A stretch of DNA of 23,704 bases from a virus, in the IMG/VR virus record IMGVR_UViG_3300031767_000003, positions 1 to 23,704 of that record. The stretch is one strand, 5' to 3'. Positions 14,799 through 22,373 of this stretch are shown here, piece by piece. The notes under the pieces are model-generated. The model was given only the letters and a program-made list of their open reading frames with translations, was not told the origin of the DNA and searched no databases. Numbering within the stretch: the first letter of the stretch is position 1; every line of letters starts with the position of its first letter. The translations under genes were made by a program, and so were the position numbers.

Positions 14799-14815
14799 CG
14801 GCGTAGTAGACGCCG
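14799..14815 (+). repeat. Inverted repeat at the predicted start point of the replication operon
   Basis: CGGCGT and ACGCCG are perfect 6-bp arms around AGTAG, beginning 6 bp after the -10 box. It could be a repressor operator or a 5' leader hairpin. Confidence 0.5.
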
Positions 14816-14839
14816 ATTTAGACGAGGAGAAAGGAGCCT

Positions 14840-17740
14840 ATGTCCATCTCATTTACAGATTACCTCGACTTGCTCTACGGTGACGATACCGCCGCCTATA
14901 CGACCGTCAGCGTCAAGCGCGCGGACGGTCGCTTTGACTGCAAGACGTTCAACCTCTCGCAGCGCGCCGAGATCGTCAAGCATATCGAGCGTCATCTCGC
15001 ATACGACATCTACATCAAACGCGCTTCCCAGTTTATAAAGCCGGATCGCGGCTCATCGGGAACCGCCGAAATCGCCTACTACCAGCGCGTCATCACCGCC
15101 GACATCGACATCCGTTCCGACGCGCACGCGAAGGATACGCTCCCCGCGTCAAAAGACGACGCACTCCGGCTGCTGGAGGAGAGCGGCTTGCCGGAACCGA
15201 CGCTCGTCGTCCACACCGGCAACGGTCTGATGCCGATGTGGGTTCTGCGCGAACCGCAGTGGGTCAACTACGTCGCCCCGGTCCAGGCGGGCGTCGAGGC
15301 GCAACTGCGCATCACCGCCGCGCGCTGCGGCTGGACGTTGGACAACACCGGCGACGCCGCGCGGTCGATTCGCGTGATCGGATCGTACAACTGGAAGCAG
15401 CGACCGCAGAAGAAGCCCGTCACCATCATCCGCAACAGCGACCGCTACTACGACCTCGCCGATTTCGCCGCGTTCGCCCGCCGTCCGCTCCTCACGCCCC
15501 GGCGCGTCGGCGGCGCAGCGACGCGCGAGACAATCGAGACGTTGCTGCGCTACATCCCCGGCGACGGTCTGGAGTACAATATGTGGCTGGCGGCGGTCTG
15601 GGCTATCCAGTCGGCGTTGTCGGAAGACGTTGCGACTGAAATCCTGGATCGCTGGACATACGACTGGGAGAAGCACCGGAAGCCCGATCACGTCGAGAGC
15701 AACATCGGGGTGTTGATCAACCTCGCCCGCGAACACGGGTTCGAAGGAACGATCCCCGGCGTACGCGGCGGATACGTCGTCTCGCCGGAGCTGCCCGACG
15801 CGATGAAGATCAATCAGCGTTATCTGGATATCGAGATTGACCCGGACGACGATTATCCGAATATCGTCGTCATCAAGTCGCCCAAGGGAACCGGAAAGAC
15901 GCAGTGGCTGGCAGAAGCCGCGAAGTGCTACCCGCGCGTGTTGTCGGTGGGGCACCGAGTCTCGCTGGTGCGCCAGAGCGCGGCGCGGCTGAATCTTACC
16001 CCGTATTACGAGGACGGGCGCTGGATTACCAACGCACCGCGCGTCGCCACCACCATCCACAGTCTCGACAAAATCGAAACAGACGCGCCCTACGATCTCG
16101 TGATCATCGACGAGATCGAGCAGGTGCTGAAAGCAATCGTCAACGACCGCAACCTGAAAAGCCGGAAAGTCAGTGCAGTCGGGGCGCTGATGGAGCATCT
16201 CCGCAAGGCGCGGCTGATCATTCTCGCCGACGCCGATGTTGGCGAAGCGACGCTGACGTTCATTCAGTCTGCATTTCCTAACCCGAAGATAGCCTACGTC
16301 GAAAATGAGTATGTCCACCGTATGATAGATCATCTCGTACTGCTGCCGTCGCCGGAAGACGTACTCCAGAAGTCGCTGGAGTGGTACGAAACCAATGCGT
16401 GGAAAATCGCGCTTGCGTGCAACACGCGCGCCGACGCCGACCGCGCCGAACTGTTCTATCGTCAGGTTTTGCCGGACGCGCGGATATTGAAGATTACGGC
16501 GGAAACGAGCGAGAACAACAACGAGACGCTTGAGCGCATCAACGATATTCTGAAAGACGTTGATGTATTCATTTATTCGCCGTCCGTCGGCACCGGCGTC
16601 TCAATTGACATAGAGGGATTTGCGTTGTTCGGCATCGCCAGAAACGGCGTCGGCGTCGGCGACGTAGACGATTTCCGCCAGCAGTTGGGGCGCATCCGCA
16701 ACCCGCTTGAGCGCGAGATCAACGTGTACGTTGAGACCAAGCGAATGAACGAACCGACATCGCCGGAGGCGTACCGCGATCTGGCGAAACTACGCGAACT
16801 GGAAGATGACTTCCGCATTTCACGCGCGAACGGCGCGCCGGAACCGGCGACGGAGTGGGATCGCGTGTATCTCGATCTGTACTGCGTTGTCAAAGCGAAG
16901 ACCGCAGCGCAGAAGAACGACTTCTTCAACAATTTCGTCGGCGCGTATGCGGCGGAAGGCGTTGAGGTCTGGGACGACCGCGACAAGCCGAACCTGCCGA
17001 CCGACCGCCGCCGCGAACTGGCGAAAGCGCTGCGCGAACAGCGCGAGGCGAAGGAACGCGAGCGCGCCGAACGGATCGCCAACGCGCCCGCGCCTGATGA
17101 CGCGAAGACGGCGGAAGAGAAGCGCGACGCAGAACGGAAGGTCGAATTGGAGGAGAGGTACGGCATCGACGTTGACGCCGATCTGGTGCTCGACGACGAG
17201 CGCGGCGCATACGGCGCGGCGCAGCGCTTCGCGGCGGTGGAAGATGCAGAGGTTGCAAAAGCGCTGGATGAAATAGAGGCGACGCGGCGGTTCAGTGCAG
17301 ATCGCAACCGATTCGCGCTGTTTGCGATTTGGTTCAATATGCTGCTTGCCGCGCTGAAATTGCGGATTGAAGAAGGTGCAGAAATTGCAATCACCGAAGA
17401 GTTTGTCGATCTCGTCGAGCGCAACCGGTTGTTGATCCACGCCTCGCTGGGGATCAGAGTGCGCAACGACTTCCGACAGAAGCCGATGTCGTTTATCAGC
17501 GCACTGTTCCAGAGGATCGGCGTCGGCATCGAAGGGAAACAGCAGCGGGTAGACGGCGGGAAGCGGGTGCGCGTCTACCGGCTGGTCAACATCGAGCGGG
17601 CGCGGCTACGCACCACCGGCATCCGCAAGCGACATCAAGAGCGAACCGCGCCGGTGTATGAGTTTCTCGGAACGCCTGTCACAACACATCATATAAATAA
17701 AAGAAAGTCCGGCGTTGTGACGGCTGCTGCTGTACACTAG
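14840..17740 (+). CDS. Primase-helicase: AEP-type primase fused to SF2 origin-binding-like helicase
   Basis: This is a 966-residue protein behind GGAGAAAGGAG. Residues about 80-210 look like an archaeo-eukaryotic-type primase: ITADIDIRSD (metal-binding Asp88 and Asp90), VVHTGNGLMPMWVL and GDAARSIRVIGSYNWK. Residues 230-300 resemble a PriCT-type linker domain (YNMWLAAVWAIQSAL). Residues 340-640 are an SF2 helicase: Walker A SPKGTGKT (347-354), IIDEIEQ (Asp424, Glu425), SPSVGTGVSID and QQLGRIRNP, closest in pattern to herpes UL9-type origin-binding proteins. Residues 690-790 are a charged, probable coiled coil; the C-terminal domain is unknown. It would open the origin and prime DNA synthesis. 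Its final codons (residues 947-961) coincide with the fourth 44-bp element. Confidence 0.82.
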   Translation: MSISFTDYLDLLYGDDTAAYTTVSVKRADGRFDCKTFNLSQRAEIVKHIERHLAYDIYIKRASQFIKPDRGSSGTAEIAYYQRVITADIDIRSDAHAKDTLPASKDDALRLLEESGLPEPTLVVHTGNGLMPMWVLREPQWVNYVAPVQAGVEAQLRITAARCGWTLDNTGDAARSIRVIGSYNWKQRPQKKPVTIIRNSDRYYDLADFAAFARRPLLTPRRVGGAATRETIETLLRYIPGDGLEYNMWLAAVWAIQSALSEDVATEILDRWTYDWEKHRKPDHVESNIGVLINLAREHGFEGTIPGVRGGYVVSPELPDAMKINQRYLDIEIDPDDDYPNIVVIKSPKGTGKTQWLAEAAKCYPRVLSVGHRVSLVRQSAARLNLTPYYEDGRWITNAPRVATTIHSLDKIETDAPYDLVIIDEIEQVLKAIVNDRNLKSRKVSAVGALMEHLRKARLIILADADVGEATLTFIQSAFPNPKIAYVENEYVHRMIDHLVLLPSPEDVLQKSLEWYETNAWKIALACNTRADADRAELFYRQVLPDARILKITAETSENNNETLERINDILKDVDVFIYSPSVGTGVSIDIEGFALFGIARNGVGVGDVDDFRQQLGRIRNPLEREINVYVETKRMNEPTSPEAYRDLAKLRELEDDFRISRANGAPEPATEWDRVYLDLYCVVKAKTAAQKNDFFNNFVGAYAAEGVEVWDDRDKPNLPTDRRRELAKALREQREAKERERAERIANAPAPDDAKTAEEKRDAERKVELEERYGIDVDADLVLDDERGAYGAAQRFAAVEDAEVAKALDEIEATRRFSADRNRFALFAIWFNMLLAALKLRIEEGAEIAITEEFVDLVERNRLLIHASLGIRVRNDFRQKPMSFISALFQRIGVGIEGKQQRVDGGKRVRVYRLVNIERARLRTTGIRKRHQERTAPVYEFLGTPVTTHHINKRKSGVVTAAAVH
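17678..17721 (+). repeat. 44-bp palindromic element, copy 4
   Basis: The left arm GTCACAACAC is intact and the right arm is GCGTTGTGAC (one change); length is again 44 bp and the core is ATATAAATAAAAGAAAG. It lies within the last codons of the primase-helicase gene and ends 28 bp before the next ATG, similar to copy 3. The inner bases do not pair here, so the arms and the core, rather than a long stem, are what is shared by all four copies. Confidence 0.85.
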
Positions 17741-17749
17741 GGGGCGCGT

Positions 17750-18043
17750 ATGGCGAGATACATCGATATAACGTTCGCGTCGGGCGCATCTGACGAGACG
17801 CACTGCGAGATCGTAACCGCACGGGTGCGGTTGCTGGGGATGACGATTGATCTGGGCGACGACGAGCGTCCGGATAAACTCGTTGCGGTGTACGAGGTGG
17901 AGGAGGGCGGAGTTATTGTGTACGACGTAGAATACGTTCAAGTGAAGGATTACATACGCGCCCGCTTGCGGCGGTACGGTTCGTTTGAAGAAGTCCGGTG
18001 TGACGACGTTTACTCTGCGTATCTGGAGCGGCTTGAGTTGTAG
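17750..18043 (+). CDS. Unknown small protein
   Basis: This is a 97-residue acidic soluble protein with a site AGGGGGCG before ATG 17750. It appears to have an alpha/beta layout (YIDITFASGA, CEIVTARVRLLGMTIDLG, VAVYEVEEGGVIVYDVEYV, then a helical C-terminus). No known motif was seen. It is the first gene after the fourth palindromic element, in the replication operon between primase-helicase and nuclease, so a replication accessory or regulatory role is possible but unproven. Confidence 0.65.
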   Translation: MARYIDITFASGASDETHCEIVTARVRLLGMTIDLGDDERPDKLVAVYEVEEGGVIVYDVEYVQVKDYIRARLRRYGSFEEVRCDDVYSAYLERLEL

Positions 18044-18049
18044 CGTTCA

Positions 18050-18496
18050 ATGAAATCGTTTGACGAACAAGCCGCATACGGACTTCCCTACGAACGCCTG
18101 ATCGCGCAGACGGCGGCGCTGCTGCTCTACCCGCATCGTCTCGATCTGACGCTGGTGCGGCTGGACGCCTACGCGCCGCTGGATTTTCTGATCGTTGACG
18201 ACGCGCGACCGATCGCCGCGCTGGAGGTCAAGCGTCGGTCGATTCGATCCGATACGTACCCGACGACGATTATTCCGCAATCCGTCGTCGACGCGGCAAA
18301 GCGCTTGACAATCCCCGTCTATGCTGCTATTCTCTTCACCGACGGACTGGCAGTATTCGATGTGCTGCGCACGCCCTCAAGCGTTCGCTGGCTGCGCACG
18401 CGGCGCGGGGCGCTGCGGAAGCATCGAGAATACGACATCTCAGAAAGGTTGGTGAAAGTTGAGGAAGTACATCAACGACAGAGAAGAAGCGCTTGA
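18050..18496 (+). CDS. PD-(D/E)XK-type nuclease-like protein
   Basis: This is a 148-residue protein. Asp45 in PLDFLIVDD and Glu59-Val-Lys61 in IAALEVKRRS form the D...ExK active-site pattern of PD-(D/E)XK nucleases, on the expected strand-turn-strand. YPTTIIPQSVVDAAKRLTIPVYAAILF follows as the next helix-strand. Size and basic C-terminus (HQRQRRSA) suit a DNA junction or end-processing enzyme. Its substrate cannot be told. Its end overlaps the polymerase start by 38 bases, and a promoter for the polymerase lies within it. Confidence 0.68.
   Translation: MKSFDEQAAYGLPYERLIAQTAALLLYPHRLDLTLVRLDAYAPLDFLIVDDARPIAALEVKRRSIRSDTYPTTIIPQSVVDAAKRLTIPVYAAILFTDGLAVFDVLRTPSSVRWLRTRRGALRKHREYDISERLVKVEEVHQRQRRSA
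18305..18333 (+). promoter_or_regulatory. Predicted internal promoter ahead of the DNA polymerase
   Basis: TTGACA (18305-18310), 17-bp spacer, TATTCT (18328-18333) inside the nuclease gene, about 125 nt before the polymerase start. It is the same architecture as the other promoters in the window, but being inside a coding region makes chance more likely. Confidence 0.45.
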
Positions 18497-20762
18497 CGCG
18501 GTGCAGACGCTGATCGAATGCGAAGCGCTCGCGTTCGATATCGAGACGCAGCCGCTCTTTCACTATCCGAAAGAGCGGACGAAAACGGCGTATCGGGCGT
18601 ACTTCAACTATCTCAAGCGAAACCGGTGGGGTCTGACGTTTGACCCCGACCCCGACGACCTTCCCGACCCGCTGCCGCCGCCGGTTGACCGCCTCGCCGA
18701 GAAGCAGCGTCTGCAACGCCTCCTCAACGACGCCCCGCGCGGCGGGAAGACCTCGGCGCGGCGCATCCACGATCTTGAGGACGCGCTTGCAGCGCTTGAC
18801 GATGAGGTTGTTCCGGCGTGGGTGATGCGCCACGTCGCCCGGCTGCTCCAAACCGGCGACTACGCCAACGACCCGGTGCGCCCGGGGCTTGACCCGCGCA
18901 CCTCGCGCATCTTCCTCGTCCAATTCGCGACGATGTCCGGCGACGCCTATTGCTTCAACGCGCTGCGCGTCGGGCTGGATATCTTTATCCTGATATTCGA
19001 GCGCGTGCCGCTGGTCGGCGCGAACCTCACCTTTGATGTGCAGTTTGTGCTGCACACCGTCGGCGTTTTTCCGCGCGTCGCGTGGGATGTGGTGGTTGCC
19101 GACCGCGTCATCACGCTTGGTCTCGACGTTCCGCACTCGCTCGCAGCAGTAGCCGAGCGCTGGGTTGGAGAAACGCTTGATAAGAGCGTGCGGGAGACGT
19201 TCAGCAACCCGCACGTGCTGGAGCCGACGCCGGAGCAAGTGGAATACGCGCTCAAAGACGTTGAGGTTCTTTTCCCGATCCAACGCCGCCAGCAACAGCG
19301 CGCTGAGGCGCTGGGCGTGTTGGACGCGGTGCGGCTGTTCGTCAGCCTCACCGTTCCGACCGCCGCCGTCGAGTATTGCGGGCTGCGCATCGACGCCGTC
19401 CGCTGGAGCGAACTGACGGACGAGGCGGAGCGGCGGCTGCGCGCCGCAGCGGAGGAGTTTGCTGAGTACCTCGGCGTCGAACCGGAGGATTTGACGAAGC
19501 GCGAACTCGTAAAGACGACGGCGAGAATGCGCGGGATTGACATCGCCTCGCTTGACAAGCAAGAGTTGGGCGAGGCGGAACGCGAATACGAAGACGACCC
19601 GGAGCGGCGTCGGTTTTTCGACCTCTACCGCGCCTGGTCGCACTGGCAGAAGCGTGCAACCACATACGGACGCGGCTTTCTGGCGCATATCCACCCGCTG
19701 ACCGGACGGGCGCACCCGAACCTCAAGATAGCCGGGGCGGACACCGGAAGGTTCGCGTGCGGGGAGCCGAACCTTCTGAACATCCCGCGCGGCGAGGGCG
19801 ACGACCTGGACTACCGAAGCGCGTTTCTCGCGCCGGAGGGGTATGTGTTCGTCAACGCCGACTACGCTGCGATGGAGCAGCGCATCGCGGCGGACTTGTC
19901 AGAAGACCCCGCGCTTTTGGCGCTGTTCCGCGCGGGCGGCGACAATCACAGCGTTACCGCGGCGCTGATGTTCCACTTGCGGCGCGGCGACGTTGCGGAG
20001 CCGAAGCCGACAACGTTGACGTTTCAGCAGACGCCGGTTGAGGGATACATCATTCCGGCGGGCTGGGACGCTCAGCGCACGGTGCGGTTTGTAATCGAAA
20101 GCGGGTTGATGGAGAAGATCGGAAAGACGTACAAGAAGACGACGCGACAAGTCGCAAAGGTGGTTGCGTTCTTATACTTCTACGGCGGCACCCCGGTAGG
20201 GCTGGCGAAGAAGTTGCACTGCGAACAGAGTGAAGCCGAGCAATTCTTCAAAGACTTCAAATCCGCGTACCCGACGCTCAGCCGTTGGTTCGCCGACTGC
20301 GGGCGCGCGCCGTTTGAGCAGAGCGCCAGGCGCGTCGACGGATCAACCGCCGGGTACGTTTCGACCTACGTCGGTCTGCGCCGCTGGTTTACGTTGCCGA
20401 AGCCCGCAACGAGCCGCGCGGATGAGGGGCGCGTCTGGCGCGAGCGCGGTGCGATCCGGCGCCAGGCGATGAATTTCCCTTGTCAAGGGGGCAACGCGGT
20501 CGTTATGGCGCAAGCGATGTTAGACGCCTTCCGGCTCACCGAGCCGCGCGAGGGCGGGGTTGAGGCGACGTTGGGGATCGAACGAATGATCGTCGCGCCG
20601 ATTTACGACGAGGCGCTTGCTATCGTACCGGAAACGCTTTCAGAAGCGGAGGCGCAGCGCTGGTTGGAACAAGTGATGATGAACGCGGCGCAGCGGTATA
20701 TGGTGCGCTGCCCGCCTGCGGTTGAAGCAAATCCGATTTCAAAGAACTGGAGGAAATACTGA
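18459..20762 (+). CDS. Family A DNA polymerase with 3'-5' exonuclease
   Basis: This is a 767-residue protein using TTG 18459. Exonuclease motifs are present: FDIET (Asp27, Glu29), NLTFDVQF (Asp193) and YALKDVEV (Asp267). Between the first and second lies an extra segment of about 110 residues (35-148) rich in Pro, Asp and Arg. Polymerase blocks are TGRFACGEPNLLNIPRG, motif A NADYAAMEQR (Asp468, Glu473), motif B RQVAKVVAFLYFYGG (Arg563, Lys567, Phe571, Tyr575) and PIYDEAL (Asp717, Glu718). Motif C is normally HDE; here His is Tyr716. A further insertion of about 50 residues lies between motifs A and B. No 5'-3' exonuclease domain is present. It is the phage replicative polymerase by context. 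Confidence 0.94.
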   Translation: MRKYINDREEALDAVQTLIECEALAFDIETQPLFHYPKERTKTAYRAYFNYLKRNRWGLTFDPDPDDLPDPLPPPVDRLAEKQRLQRLLNDAPRGGKTSARRIHDLEDALAALDDEVVPAWVMRHVARLLQTGDYANDPVRPGLDPRTSRIFLVQFATMSGDAYCFNALRVGLDIFILIFERVPLVGANLTFDVQFVLHTVGVFPRVAWDVVVADRVITLGLDVPHSLAAVAERWVGETLDKSVRETFSNPHVLEPTPEQVEYALKDVEVLFPIQRRQQQRAEALGVLDAVRLFVSLTVPTAAVEYCGLRIDAVRWSELTDEAERRLRAAAEEFAEYLGVEPEDLTKRELVKTTARMRGIDIASLDKQELGEAEREYEDDPERRRFFDLYRAWSHWQKRATTYGRGFLAHIHPLTGRAHPNLKIAGADTGRFACGEPNLLNIPRGEGDDLDYRSAFLAPEGYVFVNADYAAMEQRIAADLSEDPALLALFRAGGDNHSVTAALMFHLRRGDVAEPKPTTLTFQQTPVEGYIIPAGWDAQRTVRFVIESGLMEKIGKTYKKTTRQVAKVVAFLYFYGGTPVGLAKKLHCEQSEAEQFFKDFKSAYPTLSRWFADCGRAPFEQSARRVDGSTAGYVSTYVGLRRWFTLPKPATSRADEGRVWRERGAIRRQAMNFPCQGGNAVVMAQAMLDAFRLTEPREGGVEATLGIERMIVAPIYDEALAIVPETLSEAEAQRWLEQVMMNAAQRYMVRCPPAVEANPISKNWRKY

Positions 20763-20763
20763 A

Positions 20764-21456
20764 ATGAACACCTTTTTCGGCGTCCAAATCCAGAAGAAAC
20801 AACCGCTCGTTGACGCGATCCGCGGCGTCGTTGCCGCGAAGCGTCGCCCGGTCGCGGCGCGGGATCGGGTGTACGCGAGCGAGATTTCCGCGTGCGACCG
20901 GCGTATCACCTTCGGGCTGCTGGGCTGCGAACCGGACGCGCCGCGCTCAGATAGCCCGTCGGCGCTGCTGGGCGACGCGATCCACGCGCATTTAGAAGCA
21001 CTGTTGAAGGAAGCGTTTCCGGGGCGTGTGGAAACAGAGGTTCGAGTGATGAGCGGCGCGATCTCCGGGCGGATCGACGCGCTGCTGGTCGAAGACGACA
21101 ACACGCTGACGGTGATCGACATCAAAACCGTCAGCGCGAAAGAGTGGGCGACGCGATCGAAGATGAACGAGTACGTTGACCAGATCAGCGTCTACGCCGC
21201 GCTGGTCGAGGCGCAGACCGGCGTGGTGCTGTTGGTCAACCGCGACACCGGCGAGATGGAGGAATTACGCTTCGAGATCGACCGCGCCCGCGCTGAAGCG
21301 TTGCTGTATAAGGCGCTGCGACTTCAGTCGCTGGCGCTGGAGGGGTATATTGCAGAAGCGACGGCGTGGGGAACGGAAGAGTGCCGGTGGTGTCCGTTCC
21401 GAAAACGGTGTGAGCCGATTGACAAAACGGGTGTTCTGGTGTATACTGCGGACTAA
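20764..21456 (+). CDS. Cas4/RecB-like nuclease with predicted 4Fe-4S cluster
   Basis: This is a 230-residue protein from ATG 20764 behind GGAGG; a start at 20722 would lie inside the polymerase gene. It has all RecB-family landmarks in order: Cys44 (SACDRR), His74 (GDAIHAH), Asp105 (GRIDALL), Asp119-Ile-Lys121 (VIDIKT, D in place of the more usual E), QxxxY (Gln140, Tyr144) and CRWCPFRKRC (Cys207, 210, 216). The four cysteines are spaced as in Cas4/AddB iron-sulfur nucleases. There are no cas genes nearby, so a recombination or DNA-end-processing role is more likely than CRISPR adaptation. It sits between polymerase and SSB-like genes. Confidence 0.88.
   Translation: MNTFFGVQIQKKQPLVDAIRGVVAAKRRPVAARDRVYASEISACDRRITFGLLGCEPDAPRSDSPSALLGDAIHAHLEALLKEAFPGRVETEVRVMSGAISGRIDALLVEDDNTLTVIDIKTVSAKEWATRSKMNEYVDQISVYAALVEAQTGVVLLVNRDTGEMEELRFEIDRARAEALLYKALRLQSLALEGYIAEATAWGTEECRWCPFRKRCEPIDKTGVLVYTAD
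21419..21447 (+). promoter_or_regulatory. Near-consensus sigma70-type promoter for the SSB-like gene
   Basis: TTGACA (21419-21424), 17-bp spacer, TATACT (21442-21447), within the last codons of the Cas4-like gene, about 55 nt before ATG 21503. The leader includes GGAAGGAGAGG as ribosome site. This would raise SSB-like expression above that of the upstream genes. Confidence 0.75.
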
Positions 21457-21502
21457 GGCGATTGTACCGAAGCAGTAAGAAAGGAAGGAGAGGAACCCGA
21501 AT

Positions 21503-21979
21503 ATGTTCAAGGAACTCATCCACAACGGAAGCCGAAGCGAACGACCGGAACTGAACGGCGCGTATATCGGGCGGTTTCTGGGCGTCAAAGAGCGTCAGCG
21601 TCCGACGTTTGAGACGAGGCTTAGCCCAGAACCGACCTACGAAGAAGTGTTCGTGTTTGAGTTCGAGGTTGTAGACCCAGAACTCGACGCGCCGCTCCGC
21701 GTGTCGCGATGGGTGCGGAAACCGCCGCGTCTCGATCACCCGGCGAAAAACGGGAAGGTCTCGAACCTCTACAAGACGCTGGCAGCGTTGTACGGCGTGT
21801 CGGTGATGTCAGACGAACAACTCCAGAATGCGGAGGAATTCGTCCAGAACGCCGTTGGGCGCGAGTATCAACTCACCCTGGAGACGAAACCCTCCGGGTG
21901 GGTTGAGATTGTGCACATCGCCCCCGTCCGTAAGACGCGCAGCCGGAAGAAAGAAGAAGATGAAGAAGTCCCGTTCTGA
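21503..21979 (+). CDS. Single-stranded DNA-binding-like protein (SSB analogue)
   Basis: This is a 158-residue protein. The first 145 residues alternate strands and loops compatible with an OB-fold (YIGRFLGVKERQRPTF, YEEVFVFEFEVVDPELDAPLRVSRW, YQLTLETKPSGWVEIVHIAP). The C-terminus is a charged linker ending KEEDEEVPF, very like the DDDIPF acidic tip by which bacterial SSB recruits replication partners. SSB binds and protects single strands during replication and recombination. It has no strong overall similarity to E. coli SSB visible by eye. A dedicated strong promoter and its place among polymerase and nuclease genes agree with an abundant replication protein. Confidence 0.72.
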   Translation: MFKELIHNGSRSERPELNGAYIGRFLGVKERQRPTFETRLSPEPTYEEVFVFEFEVVDPELDAPLRVSRWVRKPPRLDHPAKNGKVSNLYKTLAALYGVSVMSDEQLQNAEEFVQNAVGREYQLTLETKPSGWVEIVHIAPVRKTRSRKKEEDEEVPF

Positions 21980-22373
21980 ACCTCGTTGGAAGAGAAAGGA
22001 GCGCGAAGCACTCAAAGCCTTGCAAGCACTGTTCGGGCGGGTGAGCGATCCGTCGCTTGCCCGCCTTTTGACGCCGACGGGGCGTGTGGGACACCTCACG
22101 CGCTTCGGCGTTGATGGATTTGTCGGCGACAATCCGGGATTTGCGGTAGAAGTGAAAGCGAGGCGAAAGATGTTGACCAAACCAACGCTTGACGCGCTGC
22201 TTCAGACCATCGACCGCGCGGCGCGCTTTGAGCGCATCCCGCTGTTCGTTTTGGTGTTCGGGGACGATGTGCCGACCAGAACGGAGAACGGCGCGCGGGT
22301 GGATCGGGAGTGGGTAATGATGCCGCGCCGCGTGCTTGATGAACTCGTCGGGAAGGAGCGGAAGGATGAATGA
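21960..22373 (+). CDS. Small PD-(D/E)XK nuclease-like protein (resolvase-like)
   Basis: This is a 137-residue protein from ATG 21960, whose first 20 bases overlap the SSB-like gene; a longer upstream frame is a shadow of that gene. A basic N-terminus (MKKSRSEPRWKRKERE) and GVDGFVGDNPGFAVEVKARRK contain Asp52 and Glu64-Val-Lys66 in D...ExK arrangement. This matches small phage PD-(D/E)XK nucleases such as Holliday junction resolvase-type enzymes, but I cannot name the exact family. It is the third such nuclease in the replication module. FVLVFGDDVP forms the next strand. Confidence 0.65.
   Translation: MKKSRSEPRWKRKEREALKALQALFGRVSDPSLARLLTPTGRVGHLTRFGVDGFVGDNPGFAVEVKARRKMLTKPTLDALLQTIDRAARFERIPLFVLVFGDDVPTRTENGARVDREWVMMPRRVLDELVGKERKDE

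Noticed and set aside
15149-16333. Long - strand open frame opposite the primase-helicase (394 residues)
   Set aside because: It covers recognised primase and helicase motifs on the + strand and has no ribosome site or domain of its own.
19535-19560. Two TTGACA hexamers inside the polymerase gene, plus one near 16614 in the primase gene
   Set aside because: No -10-like hexamer follows at suitable spacing.
18336-19715. Long - strand open frame opposite the polymerase (459 residues)
   Set aside because: Arg-rich low-complexity translation opposite conserved exonuclease motifs; shadow of the polymerase gene.
20764-21456. Cas4-like gene as evidence of a CRISPR-Cas locus
   Set aside because: No repeats, cas1, cas2 or effector genes are near; context is phage DNA replication.
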